DNA of 64,000 nucleotides from Ignavibacteria bacterium (lineage in GTDB: Bacteria; Bacteroidota; Ignavibacteria; Tepidaquicellales; Tepidaquicellaceae). The position numbers and the translations under genes were made by a program. The stretch's first letter is position 1; the number at the start of each line of letters is the position of its first letter. The notes below the pieces were generated by a model that worked only from the letters and a program-made list of their open reading frames with translations, was not told the DNA's origin and made no database searches. The stretch is from positions 16,770-80,769 of the forward strand of contig JAIBBK010000025.1 of assembly GCA_019694675.1 (NCBI GenBank), read 5' to 3'. Positions 17,688 to 27,700 of this stretch are shown piece by piece.

Positions 17688-17945
17688 TCAATCCATGCTG
17701 TCATACCTTACAAGCTGCCACTTCATGTCCTGATTACTGAATGACAATTCACACAGCAGGTCGCTTTCTCTGCATGTAACTACATAATGATACTCATGCC
17801 CTTCCCTCAACGGGATCTTCCAGCTCTGGAGCATCTCAGTCACTTTGTAAACTCCGCCCCGCCATTTGAATTTTATGATGTTCGCATTTATGCCGGAGAA
17901 ATAAACGATCACCTCCACCGGTTCAAAGTCGGAAATGTTTGCCAT
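17688..17945 (-). CDS. Small conserved protein (DUF6504-like)
   Basis: An 85-residue product without signal peptide. The order VIVYFSGINANIIKFKWRGGVYKVTEML, then YHYVVTC, then WQLVRYD suggests a small beta-rich domain. The 'KFKWRG..Y.V' plus 'W.L.RYD' layout resembles DUF6504-type proteins; this is a loose match. It has its own promoter-like sequence overlapping an inverted repeat just upstream, so it may be specifically regulated. It is convergent with the metallophosphoesterase gene. Confidence 0.6.
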   Translation of the reverse strand: MANISDFEPVEVIVYFSGINANIIKFKWRGGVYKVTEMLQSWKIPLREGHEYHYVVTCRESDLLCELSFSNQDMKWQLVRYDSMD

Positions 17946-17960
17946 TGAATAAGATTCTTA

Positions 17961-17980
17961 TACCATAATAATTTATGGTA
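17961..17980. promoter_or_regulatory. Inverted repeat (candidate operator) upstream of 85-aa gene
   Basis: TACCATAA (17961-17968) and TTATGGTA (17973-17980) form perfect 8-bp arms with a 4-bp centre. The repeat covers the -10 of the leftward promoter at 17970-17998 and sits 15 nt upstream of the ATG. This placement would suit a repressor site. Confidence 0.45.
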
Positions 17981-17998
17981 ACAGTATCACATAATCAA
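17970..17998 (-). promoter_or_regulatory. Candidate promoter of 85-aa gene
   Basis: On the minus strand TTGATT (17998-17993), a 17-nt spacer and TAAATT (17975-17970). Its -10 lies inside the inverted repeat at 17961-17980. Confidence 0.5.
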
Positions 17999-18030
17999 CT
18001 GACAATAAGAGTATGAATTCTGATCTCATG

Positions 18031-18121
18031 GCAGTCTGCATAAGGAGTGAACCGGAAGGCGGGTGCATTGTGGTGTGGCCGCTGATACGCGCGGGAAATT
18101 CAGCGATCTCTTGCAGACTGC
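18031..18121. other. Candidate structured RNA element
   Basis: GCAGTCTGCA (18031-18040) and TGCAGACTGC (18112-18121) form a perfect 10-bp stem enclosing 71 nt. The enclosed part is GC-richer than its surroundings and contains a second perfect stem, CGCTGA/TCAGCG (18080-18085 and 18100-18105). It lies in a non-coding gap just upstream of the tRNA-Gly promoter. The strand is undetermined and no known RNA family was recognised. Confidence 0.3.
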
Positions 18122-18153
18122 AGTCCTTAGTCGAACTTTTACAGAATAAGGAC

Positions 18154-18182
18154 TTGAAAAAAGTATGCCATAAGACTAACTT
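18154..18182 (+). promoter_or_regulatory. Promoter of tRNA-Gly/tRNA-Cys
   Basis: TTGAAA (18154-18159), a 17-nt spacer and TAACTT (18177-18182) lie 9 nt before the 5' end of tRNA-Gly. This is the distance expected for a short tRNA leader. Confidence 0.55.
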
Positions 18183-18191
18183 GCACACATT

Positions 18192-18264
<73 letters not shown>

Positions 18265-18290
18265 CTCTGCATTTTAGGAAGATGTTTTAT

Positions 18291-18364
18291 GGCGTGGTAC
18301 CCAAGTGGCTTAAGGGGAAAGTCTGCAAAACTTTTATTCATCAGTTCGAATCTGATCCACGCCT
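18291..18364 (+). tRNA. tRNA-Cys (anticodon GCA)
   Basis: A 74-nt cloverleaf: acceptor GGCGTGG/CCACGCC, anticodon stem AAAGT/ACTTT with loop CTGCAAA (anticodon GCA), and T arm ATCAG-TTCGAAT-CTGAT. CCA is not encoded. The anticodon stem is unusually AT-rich. It is likely co-transcribed with tRNA-Gly. Confidence 0.93.
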
Positions 18365-18380
18365 CTGAATTCAGCAATCC

Positions 18381-18422
18381 CGGGCAGGCATTTGTGCATG
18401 ACCCAATTTCAACACCTGCCCG
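18381..18422. repeat. Inverted repeat after the tRNA pair
   Basis: CGGGCAGG (18381-18388) pairs perfectly with CCTGCCCG (18415-18422) over a 26-nt loop. It lies between tRNA-Cys and the convergent small membrane-protein gene. No T tract follows, so it is at best a weak or processing-type terminator. Confidence 0.45.
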
Positions 18423-18437
18423 TAGACATCTTACAGT

Positions 18438-18701
18438 TCACTTCTTCCTGAAATCCCTGAACTTCTTTCCACCCCCGAAATAAACAAGCAAAGCAACCAC
18501 AAGGTGTATCCAGAACCACGGTGAATCAGTTCCGAGATTCTGAACAATGTAGATCAATACCAGCACCCTCGGCAGAAATACTGTGAGCAGTATATCCCCT
18601 ATGAGCGGAACCGTATTGAGCGGGATCTGAAAGAATAAATAGAATACGATCAGGGTAAGTCTGGGAAGAAACAGACTCAGTACAAGAAATGCGTTTTCCA
18701 T
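18438..18701 (-). CDS. Small membrane protein of unknown function
   Basis: An 87-residue protein with three hydrophobic segments (about 3-25, 32-52 and 63-80) and a basic C-terminus (GGGKKFRDFRKK). The pattern LPRVLVLIYIVQNLG followed by PWFWIHLVVALLVYFGGG looks like a conserved family of short membrane proteins, but I cannot name a function. It lies downstream of gap on the same strand, separated from it by two terminators, so it is probably transcribed separately. Confidence 0.65.
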   Translation of the reverse strand: MENAFLVLSLFLPRLTLIVFYLFFQIPLNTVPLIGDILLTVFLPRVLVLIYIVQNLGTDSPWFWIHLVVALLVYFGGGKKFRDFRKK

Positions 18702-18721
18702 TTTGTCTAATTCGAGTTAAG

Positions 18722-18752
18722 AAAAAAGCCGGTTTGTAATAAGTCTTCCGGC
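18722..18752 (-). terminator. Second, weaker terminator downstream of gap
   Basis: On the minus strand GCCGG...CCGGC (5 bp, 15-nt loop) is followed by TTTTTT. It acts in tandem with the stronger structure at 18762-18797. Confidence 0.5.
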
Positions 18753-18761
18753 CGGTTAAAA

Positions 18762-18797
18762 CAAAAAGGGACACAGGCATTGATTGCCTGCATCCCT
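18762..18797 (-). terminator. Rho-independent terminator of gap
   Basis: On the minus strand AGGGATGCAGGCA pairs with TGCCTGTGTCCCT (13 bp including two G-T wobbles, 5-nt loop), followed by a run of T. Confidence 0.88.
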
Positions 18798-18822
18798 AAA
18801 GGAAATTTCAAGTTGCCGGATC

Positions 18823-20127
<1,305 letters not shown>

Positions 20128-20628
20128 ATGGCTCAAAATACAGAGGTGCGCGCACTTGCAGATGTTTACAGGTCTGTAAGAAATCTGACCAAGTTTTTCA
20201 TTAACCAGCTTCAGGATATAGACATCGAGAAGCAATTCGAAGTTGATGGAGTAAGGCTGAATACCATAGCATGGCTGATCGGACACCTGTGCTGGACTGA
20301 AAACACGCTTATCCTGAAGGGAGTAGGCAACACAGACTCGGGTGTGCCGTGGCTTGAAGAATACGGCATCGGTACCAATCCCGCTGAGATAAAGACAAAG
20401 CCGGCGCTGAGCGAGCTGATCTCGACCCTTGACAGTATTCATGAAAAGGCAATGGCGATCCTTGAAGGCCTGAGTGATGAGGAGCTGACAAAGGAAAACC
20501 ACCTTGGATTCGGTTTTGGAGGCGATAAGTCAAAGCGAATGCTCATAATTCACGCGATCAGGCATGAACCTATGCATACGGGACAGCTTACCTGGAGCAT
20601 GAAGCTGAACAGTGCGGAAACGATCTGA
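20128..20628 (+). CDS. DinB-like four-helix-bundle protein
   Basis: A 166-residue protein of the DinB/YfiT-like putative metalloenzyme superfamily. Conserved His positions in AWLIGHLCWTENTLIL and in IIHAIRHEPMHTGQLTWSMK are placed as the metal-binding triad. Family members include thiol transferases using mycothiol or bacillithiol, but most, like this one, have no assigned reaction. No signal peptide is present. It is monocistronic by spacing (169 nt to efp). Confidence 0.72.
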   Translation: MAQNTEVRALADVYRSVRNLTKFFINQLQDIDIEKQFEVDGVRLNTIAWLIGHLCWTENTLILKGVGNTDSGVPWLEEYGIGTNPAEIKTKPALSELISTLDSIHEKAMAILEGLSDEELTKENHLGFGFGGDKSKRMLIIHAIRHEPMHTGQLTWSMKLNSAETI

Positions 20629-20733
20629 CAGAATTAGCCTGAATTCCCGTATTTGCGTGATGTTTGGCTCAAAAAGTCCTGCATTTTCTTCCAAAACCAT
20701 AAAGAATCTGGCGATATATGAAATTGCACTCAA

Positions 20734-20762
20734 TTGATTTTCCCTGCGCTAATGTCTATTTT
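20734..20762 (+). promoter_or_regulatory. Promoter of efp-acc operon
   Basis: TTGATT (20734-20739), a 17-nt spacer and TATTTT (20757-20762) lie 35 nt before the efp ATG, which predicts a leader of about 30 nt. Confidence 0.55.
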
Positions 20763-20797
20763 GCACTGAATCTAAATCAAATACGAATTCCCGAATA

Positions 20798-21361
20798 ATG
20801 GCGACAACTTCTGACCTGAGAACCGGTCTCATAATCAATTTCAATAATGACCTTCATTCCGTTGTTTCAGTCGAACACAGGACGCCCGGTAATCTGAGGG
20901 CTTTTTATCAGGTGAAGCTTAAGAACCTGAAGAACGGAAAGACCATAGAGAACAGGTTTCGATCCGGCGAGGAGATTCAGATAGAAAGACTTGAATCCGG
21001 AGATTTTCAGTTCCTGTATAAGGACGGTGATGACTTTGTATTCATGGACAGTGAGACTTACGATCAGGTGACAATTCCGGGTGATCTGATAGGTAAAGGT
21101 GGCAATTATCTCAAGGAAGGTGAAATTATCCAGATCTATTCACACAATTCAAAGCCACTTTCGGCAGAAATGCCTCCCCATGTATATCTGAAGGTAGTTT
21201 CAGCGCCGCCTGGCGTGAAAGGCGATACGGCAACAGGCGCATCCAAGCAGGTAACAGTGGAAACCGGCGCAACAGTGAACGCTCCCCTCTTCATAAATGA
21301 GGGCGACGTCATAAGAGTTGACTCCCGTACAGGGGAGTATATAGAAAGAGCCAAGTCCTGA
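20798..21361 (+). CDS. efp: Translation elongation factor P
   Basis: The 187-residue EF-P relieves ribosome stalling at proline runs. Three beta-barrel domains are recognisable: KOW-like (1-65), middle OB (66-128) and C-terminal OB (129-187, ending VDSRTGEYIERAK). The tip loop that carries the modified Lys34 in E. coli reads HRTPGNLRAFYQ, with Asn32 at the Lys position and Arg34 two residues later. This is the tip I recall for Chlorobi-type EF-P. No epmA or epmB gene is present. It heads a plus-strand run with accB (33-nt gap) and accC. Confidence 0.95.
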   Translation: MATTSDLRTGLIINFNNDLHSVVSVEHRTPGNLRAFYQVKLKNLKNGKTIENRFRSGEEIQIERLESGDFQFLYKDGDDFVFMDSETYDQVTIPGDLIGKGGNYLKEGEIIQIYSHNSKPLSAEMPPHVYLKVVSAPPGVKGDTATGASKQVTVETGATVNAPLFINEGDVIRVDSRTGEYIERAKS

Positions 21362-21394
21362 ACCTCATATTCTCCAATCAAACCCATGTGAACC

Positions 21395-21886
21395 ATGAAA
21401 ATGGACATTAACTATTTGAAGCGCATCATAAAATTGCTTGATTCAAGCGGAGTTGCCGAGTTGGAGATTGAGGAAGAGGGAACTCGCCTTAGACTCTCCA
21501 AGCCCAGGCCAAAGATCGCGGCAGGTATTGCACCTCTTGCAGTGGCACCACAGCCGCTTCCAGCCGTAATTGCCGAGCCTCAGCAATCAGGCGGCACCAC
21601 AGAGAAGCAGGCAGAACTCAGCACAAACGAACCCAAGAGCGAGAACATTTTTGAGGTCAAATCCCCGATGGTGGGTACTTTCTACAGGGCGCCTTCTCCG
21701 GATGCCGATCCTTATGTGGCTGTTGGCAGTACGGTAAGCCCGGGTTCGGTGCTTTGCATAATTGAAGCGATGAAACTCATGAATGAGATCGAGTCAGAAG
21801 TATCCGGCAAGATAGTCAGGATTCTCGTTGAAAATGCGCAACCTGTGGAATACAATCAGCCTTTGTTCCACATTGAAAAATACTGA
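21395..21886 (+). CDS. accB: Biotin carboxyl carrier protein of acetyl-CoA carboxylase
   Basis: The 163-residue BCCP has an N-terminal helical segment (NYLKRIIKLLDSSGVAELEI), a Pro/Ala/Glu-rich linker (about 45-90), and a C-terminal biotinyl domain with EAMKLMNEIES, where Lys127 is the biotin site. It shuttles carboxybiotin between AccC and the carboxyltransferase in fatty-acid synthesis. The ATG at 21395 or the one two codons later may be used. accC follows at 42 nt. Confidence 0.95.
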   Translation: MKMDINYLKRIIKLLDSSGVAELEIEEEGTRLRLSKPRPKIAAGIAPLAVAPQPLPAVIAEPQQSGGTTEKQAELSTNEPKSENIFEVKSPMVGTFYRAPSPDADPYVAVGSTVSPGSVLCIIEAMKLMNEIESEVSGKIVRILVENAQPVEYNQPLFHIEKY

Positions 21887-21928
21887 CAGGCTAAGATAAA
21901 TTTTTTAAGCAGAGGACCTTTATTTCCC

Positions 21929-23272
21929 ATGATCAAGAAACTGTTAATCGCAAACAGAGGCGAAATTGCGCTCAGGATAATCCGGACATGCAAAGAAATG
22001 GGGATCAAGACCGTGGCGGTTTATTCCGACGCCGACAAGGATTCTCTTCATGTCAGATTCGCAGATGAAGCCGTGTGCATAGGCGGCTCCCCCTCCAAAG
22101 AAAGTTACCTTAACATTCCTCGCATTCTTTCGGCGGCTTCAATTACAAATGCCGATGCGATCCATCCCGGATACGGCTTTCTGGCCGAGAATGCGGAGTT
22201 TGCGGAAATATGCATTGACTCGCGGCTGAACTTCGTCGGCCCGCTGCCCGCCATGATAACTGCAATGGGAAACAAGTCCTTTGCAAAAGACACTATGAAG
22301 GCCGCAGGAGTGCCTGTAGTCCCCGGGAGTGCAGGTGTTGTTCACGGGATCGATGAAGCACGCGAGATCGCAGAGCAGATCGGATATCCCGTTATGATCA
22401 AGGCATCTGCCGGAGGAGGAGGCAAGGGCATGAGAATAGTCCGCAACAGCGAGATGCTTGAGAATGCTTTCATTACTGCAAGGAGTGAGGCATTGAGTGC
22501 GTTCGGGAATGACGATGTATATCTGGAAAAGTTTGTTGAAAGGCCGAGGCATATTGAGATACAGATCCTTGGCGACAAACACGGGAATGTCATTTCACTT
22601 GGTGAACGTGACTGTTCAATACAGCGGAGACATCAGAAGCTCGTCGAAGAGTCGCCTTCACCGATAATTGATGAAGATATCAGGGAAAGGATGTCGGCGG
22701 CGGCGATCGCGGGGGCAAAGTCGGTAAATTATCTCGGCGCCGGAACGATTGAGTTCCTTGTTGACATCAACAGGGATTTCTATTTCATGGAAATGAACAC
22801 GAGGATTCAGGTTGAACATCCCGTCACTGAAATGATCACCGGATATGACCTGATAAGAGAGCAGATAAGGATAGCCAACGGCGAGAAGCTGACAAAGAAG
22901 AAGATAAAGATGCACGGCCATTCGATCGAATGCAGGATAAATGCCGAGGATCCGGCAAACGGCTTCAGGCCTTCCCCCGGACTTGTCACAGCATTCAATC
23001 AGCCCGGGGGGCCCGGTGTTCGTGTTGATACGCACTGCTACACGGGATACAGGATACCGCCTTTCTACGACTCAATGATCGGGAAACTCATAACTTATGC
23101 TGAAACAAGGGAAGAGGCCGTAAAGAAAGCACTGCGGGCGCTTGACGAATTCATTGTTGAAGGGATCAAGACCACTATCCCCTTTCACCAGATGATCATG
23201 ACAAACGAGAATTTCCTTAACAATGATTATGACACAGGTTTTATAGACAGTCTGAAGAAAGATGACAACTGA
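21929..23272 (+). CDS. accC: Acetyl-CoA carboxylase, biotin carboxylase subunit
   Basis: The 447-residue ATP-grasp enzyme carboxylates biotin on AccB using ATP and bicarbonate. It has [18 protein letters not shown] at the N-terminus, [17 protein letters not shown], the glycine-rich ATP loop [30 protein letters not shown], and [16 protein letters not shown] in the catalytic core. The C-terminal domain is complete. It is adjacent to accB as in most bacteria. Its stop overlaps a possible earlier start of the next gene. Confidence 0.97.
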   Translation: MIKKLLIANRGEIALRIIRTCKEMGIKTVAVYSDADKDSLHVRFADEAVCIGGSPSKESYLNIPRILSAASITNADAIHPGYGFLAENAEFAEICIDSRLNFVGPLPAMITAMGNKSFAKDTMKAAGVPVVPGSAGVVHGIDEAREIAEQIGYPVMIKASAGGGGKGMRIVRNSEMLENAFITARSEALSAFGNDDVYLEKFVERPRHIEIQILGDKHGNVISLGERDCSIQRRHQKLVEESPSPIIDEDIRERMSAAAIAGAKSVNYLGAGTIEFLVDINRDFYFMEMNTRIQVEHPVTEMITGYDLIREQIRIANGEKLTKKKIKMHGHSIECRINAEDPANGFRPSPGLVTAFNQPGGPGVRVDTHCYTGYRIPPFYDSMIGKLITYAETREEAVKKALRALDEFIVEGIKTTIPFHQMIMTNENFLNNDYDTGFIDSLKKDDN

Positions 23273-23288
23273 TCACAGAAGAGAGGAC

Positions 23289-23834
23289 ATGAATAAATCC
23301 GGAAGCGACAATTCACTTAGAATGGCAACACTGTTAGCATTGGCAATTCTGTACATGCTGAATTTCGGCTCCGCACACTCGCAGGACACAACGGCAGGCT
23401 CCGGTGCAAAGACAACTGCAGATACGGTTGCCAAAGGGCTTCAGATAGATACGGTCATACAGCAGTCTGCCCCCGTCCAAACCGCCGCGCCTGATACAGT
23501 GAAGAGAATTGATTCGCTCCTTGCAGAAGAGACGCAGGAAAACACAATGACGAACACAAAGCTCTTTGTCTACATCCTCCTGAGCATCCTCGGACTGGCT
23601 CTTTTCTTCTTTATTTTTGTGATGACATTGTTCAAGACCTTTCATAAGAAGAAGTCAACCCGGCAATCGCTTCTGCTCAGCTGGAATTTGTTTTTCATCG
23701 TTTCAATAATCTGGCTCTTTATAGTCTGGGGACTCGTTGCCGGCTTCTGGACAGTGGCTTCCTTCATGATCGTGATGATTTTTCTATTTATAATAAGTTT
23801 GAGTATGACTATAATAGCCCTCAAATCAAGGTAA
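23289..23834 (+). CDS. Membrane protein of unknown function
   Basis: About 181 residues with a signal-like N-terminal segment (residues about 8-30, ending SAHSQ). A Thr/Ala/Asp-rich linker follows, then three hydrophobic helices (about 92-120, 130-155 and 158-178). An upstream in-frame ATG at 23262 overlaps the accC stop by 11 nt, but GAGAGGAC immediately before 23289 supports the later start. No family is recognised. Co-transcription with accC is likely. Confidence 0.6.
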   Translation: MNKSGSDNSLRMATLLALAILYMLNFGSAHSQDTTAGSGAKTTADTVAKGLQIDTVIQQSAPVQTAAPDTVKRIDSLLAEETQENTMTNTKLFVYILLSILGLALFFFIFVMTLFKTFHKKKSTRQSLLLSWNLFFIVSIIWLFIVWGLVAGFWTVASFMIVMIFLFIISLSMTIIALKSR

Positions 23835-23888
23835 ATTCTGGCTTTTTCGCCTCATACACTCATTTAACGACATTATCATTTCATCAGG

Positions 23889-24686
23889 ATGGGCAATTAC
23901 TACGCATTGATTCTCGGAGCTTCCAGCGGATTTGGAAAGGAAATAGCGCTTGCGCTGGCCGCAGACGGTGTCAACATTATAGGTGTGCATCTTGACAGGG
24001 CAAGCACAAAACCTGATGTTGACAAACTCATTGAGGACATCCGTTCCACGGGAGCCGAAGCGCATTTTTTCAATGTCAATGCGGCGGATTCAGCAAAGAG
24101 AGGCGAGACCATAGCAGAGATTCAGAACATTTTCTCAAAGAGGAATGACGGCCCGACAATAAGGATACTTGTACATTCCCTTGCTTTCGGCACTCTCAGG
24201 CCGCTTATTGCCGATGACCCGAATAACGCAGCAAACCAGAAGCAGATAGAGATGACGCTTGATGTGATGGCCAACAGTCTTGTTTACTGGACGCAGGACA
24301 TTATGAATAACAAGCTGATGAAGAGCGGCGGCAAGATCTACGGAATGACTTCATCCGGCGGCTCCAGGCAGATAGAATTTTACGGGATCGTTTCAGCAGC
24401 GAAAGCCTGTCTGGAATCGTTCATTCGTCAGCTTTCAATGGAGCTTGGTTCAAAGGGAATCGCAGTCAATGCGATTCGTGCAGGAGTGACCGACACACCG
24501 GCGCTGAGAAAGATCCCGAACAGCAACAAGATCATCGAAAATGCACTGCAAAGAAATCCTGCAAAGACTCTCACTCAACCTCAGGAAATCGCAAAGTTCA
24601 TTGTTGACAACTACAGGAATGATTCACACTGGCTGACCGGGAACATAATCGGAATTGACGGCGGTGAGAGCGTAGTGGAGCTTTGA
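23889..24686 (+). CDS. fabL: Enoyl-ACP reductase, FabL/FabI-type SDR
   Basis: A 265-residue short-chain dehydrogenase with an N-terminal nucleotide-binding motif LILGASSGFGKEIA, VHSLAFG (the enoyl-reductase version of NNAG), and the Tyr-x6-Lys catalytic pair in YGIVSAAKACLES. This spacing is typical of enoyl reductases, not of ketoreductases. The block GSKGIAVNAIRAGVTDTPALRKIPN resembles Bacillus FabL more than FabI. Its likely reaction is reduction of trans-2-enoyl-ACP in fatty-acid elongation, consistent with accBC upstream. It has a 49-nt gap to the tubulin-like gene. Confidence 0.75.
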   Translation: MGNYYALILGASSGFGKEIALALAADGVNIIGVHLDRASTKPDVDKLIEDIRSTGAEAHFFNVNAADSAKRGETIAEIQNIFSKRNDGPTIRILVHSLAFGTLRPLIADDPNNAANQKQIEMTLDVMANSLVYWTQDIMNNKLMKSGGKIYGMTSSGGSRQIEFYGIVSAAKACLESFIRQLSMELGSKGIAVNAIRAGVTDTPALRKIPNSNKIIENALQRNPAKTLTQPQEIAKFIVDNYRNDSHWLTGNIIGIDGGESVVEL

Positions 24687-24735
24687 ACTTCATACCGCGA
24701 CACAATTTTTTCAACATCAAGTTAATGGAGGCAGT

Positions 24736-27700
24736 TTGAGCACCCAAGGAAATACGGAAAATCCCGGTCTCATAATGGATCTTTCGGTCAAAGAGAAACT
24801 CGACCTGAAGACACAGGAACTTATGCCGACGATCATCATCGGCCTTGGAGGAACAGGCAAGGAAGTGATGCTGAGACTCAGAAGGCAGTTTGTTGAGAAG
24901 TACGGTTCCATACAGGAATTTCCCATACTTTCATATCTTTACATTGATACTGACAATGCGCCCTCTGAGGAGAGCGGGATTGCACGGGAGAGGGATTATC
25001 TCATAAATGAGATTGACTTTCAGCCGGCCGAAAAGATATTCAACCCGGTAAATCCGTCGGAATATATATACAGGATACAGGATGTGCCGCACATCAAAGA
25101 ATGGCTGAGCACCACCGGGGAGATCGCAAAACTCGGAACAATGAACACCGGAGCCGGGCAGATAAGGCCTGCCGCGCGCCTTGCCTTCTTTCACAATTAT
25201 GACGAGATCGTCGCAAAGCTTACTTCTGCAAAGTCCAGAATAACAGACTCAAAGTCCATTAATCAGGTCAAGGACATTCATAAGATCAAGAACGTAAACA
25301 CTGACAAGATCAACGTTTATGTGATCACATCTGTCAGCGGCGGTACCGGTTCAGGAATGTTTGTTGACATGGGATTCCTGCTCAGAAGCATCTTCAGAAA
25401 CCAGGCAGTAACTTCGTGCTATATTGTGCTCCCGAAGATCTACCAGACCTACGGAAAGGAGAGGATCTATGCAAACGGTTATGCGGCCCTCAAGGAACTT
25501 GAGTATTACAATCTCAAAAATCCTTTCGAAGTATCATGGAAGAAGAATGAGCACAGCAAGTTTCAGCCGGGTGTTTATGATGATACATACATAATCGACG
25601 GCGAGAATGCAAAGAATCTTTCATTGTCAGATCAGAACAACAAGGACATCTACAAGATGCTGTCCGATACGATATTCAATGACTTCTCAAACTCCGATTT
25701 TGCAAACTACAAGCGTGGAGTGAGGGTAAATCTTGTTCAATACAAGCAAAGGCTGTGGCCTGATGACAACTCCGTAACAGACAATACTTTCTCAAGGAAA
25801 TATTCCAGCCTTGGGCAGGCAACAATTTCCTACCCGCTTGACAGAATAGTGATATCGTGCGCTTACAAACTTTGCGAGGAGATCGTGAACTATTACCTTA
25901 CATACGCAGAGGGATCTCAGAGCGAAGTTGACACATATCTGATAAACGAATTCCTTCCTGAGCTCGGACTTCTGGAATCAAAGAACAAGTTTCAGCTTCT
26001 TGATTCGCTTTACAGAAGCGGCGAGAAGACATCTCTGCAGTCCAACATCAAAGGATTTCTTACACAGCTTCAGAACGATCTTGTAAGCGGCAAGCGAGGG
26101 TCCAACTGGTCATCCTATCTCCTCAGCGAAAAGATGAAGTTCGATACTAACTTTAAGGATGATAACGATGTGAACCGTCAGGGGATGTACTTGTCTCAGA
26201 TATTTTCAAACAGGTCGTCATATATTTCAAATCTCGTCGGGGACAGGGAGAGGAACCAAATCGGAGCGCTTGAACGGAAGATAAACTCCCTGGTAAATGA
26301 TTCCACAAGAGGAGTATTCTACGCGATCAATCTGCTGAGGCGTCTGCAGTTCGTTCTGACTGACGGCAATTTCGATTACATACCGAAGTATGAAAAGGAG
26401 ATAAAGGACCTGCAGGCCGTTGTTACAAGGCTTGATGCTGAATTCAGAAAGCAGTTTCAGGAACTCAAGGAAGACGAGAACCGGTCAAAGATCAATGTCC
26501 TTCGCAAGAGCGCGATGGCAGGAACTCTGGAGAAGGTTCTTGCAACCATGGATGAGTACTACAATGCACTGGTCAAGCTGAAGTCGAGGTATTATGCAAG
26601 GGAGATATGCCTCAGGATACTTGCGCTGATCGAGACACGCGAAAAATCCGCAAGCGACAAGATAATTTCCACGGGCCTTATCGCCGATCTCAACAAGCTC
26701 ACAGGTAATCTCGGAGTACTCAAGAACAATTTCAGAAGGAAGTACAATTACTTCATTTCAAAGCAGGAGACGAGTTTCAACCTGCTGGTATATGAACCCG
26801 ATGACGTCGAGTCGGAATTTTACAACAGGTATATTGGCACAGGCGCAGCGGCAACCGAGAAGATCAGCAATCTGTCCAACAGACTTCTGAAAGAACTTGG
26901 TGCATCGGATGTGACGGACATTGTAAACATTCTCAGGGAGAGAGATGCCATAATAATTGAGAACAAAATGCTGGCATTTGCGCGCAAACAATTTGACGGC
27001 ATAAAGGAAGATTACAACATTACCGAAATGCTGTTTGAAAAGGATCCTATCAGGAGCGAGTCGAAGATCCGCGGCATGTTAAGCCAGGCATTCCCGTGGT
27101 TAAGGACAAGGGAGATACCGGGCAGTTTCAAGCTCGATGAATCTGCGAAGAAATTCTACATAGGAATTAAGACAGACAGCCCTTCATTCAGGAAGTTCCA
27201 GAGCCTGATACAATCCATAGCCGGATCGGCAGTTGAGTTCAAAGATTCGGCGGACAATTCCTGCATTACTTTCTACTCAGAATGGGCTGGCTTTCCGTTG
27301 TTCTACTCATATACGGTTGCTGAAGAGATGAAGCCATACTACAAACATCTTTCTCAGAACCATAACGTGGATCTGCACATTAATAAGAATTATTTTATCT
27401 ACCACGACATAATTCCGCTGAATGATGAAGAAAGGGTCAGGCTTGATGAGGCGTACAAGGCATATCTGATGGGGCTCATATTCGGCATATTCGACATTAT
27501 ACCTGAGACCGAATCATCCAGGGCAATTTACAAATACACCAAGCAGGAAGGCATAACTGTCAAAAGGGTGGAACAGCTTGGAATAGAATCCAGGCTCGTA
27601 AGCAGACTGTTTGAAGAACAGGGCAAAGATGCTCTCCGGTACAGGATCCTGAAAGACGCGGAAGAGGTTCAGTCACGATTCTTCAAAGCAGGCAAACTTG

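Noticed and set aside
18044..18065. CCGGAAGG resembling the SRP RNA tetraloop
   Set aside because: The flanking internal-loop sequences of SRP RNA domain IV (GGTCAGG and AAGCAGCC types) are not present.
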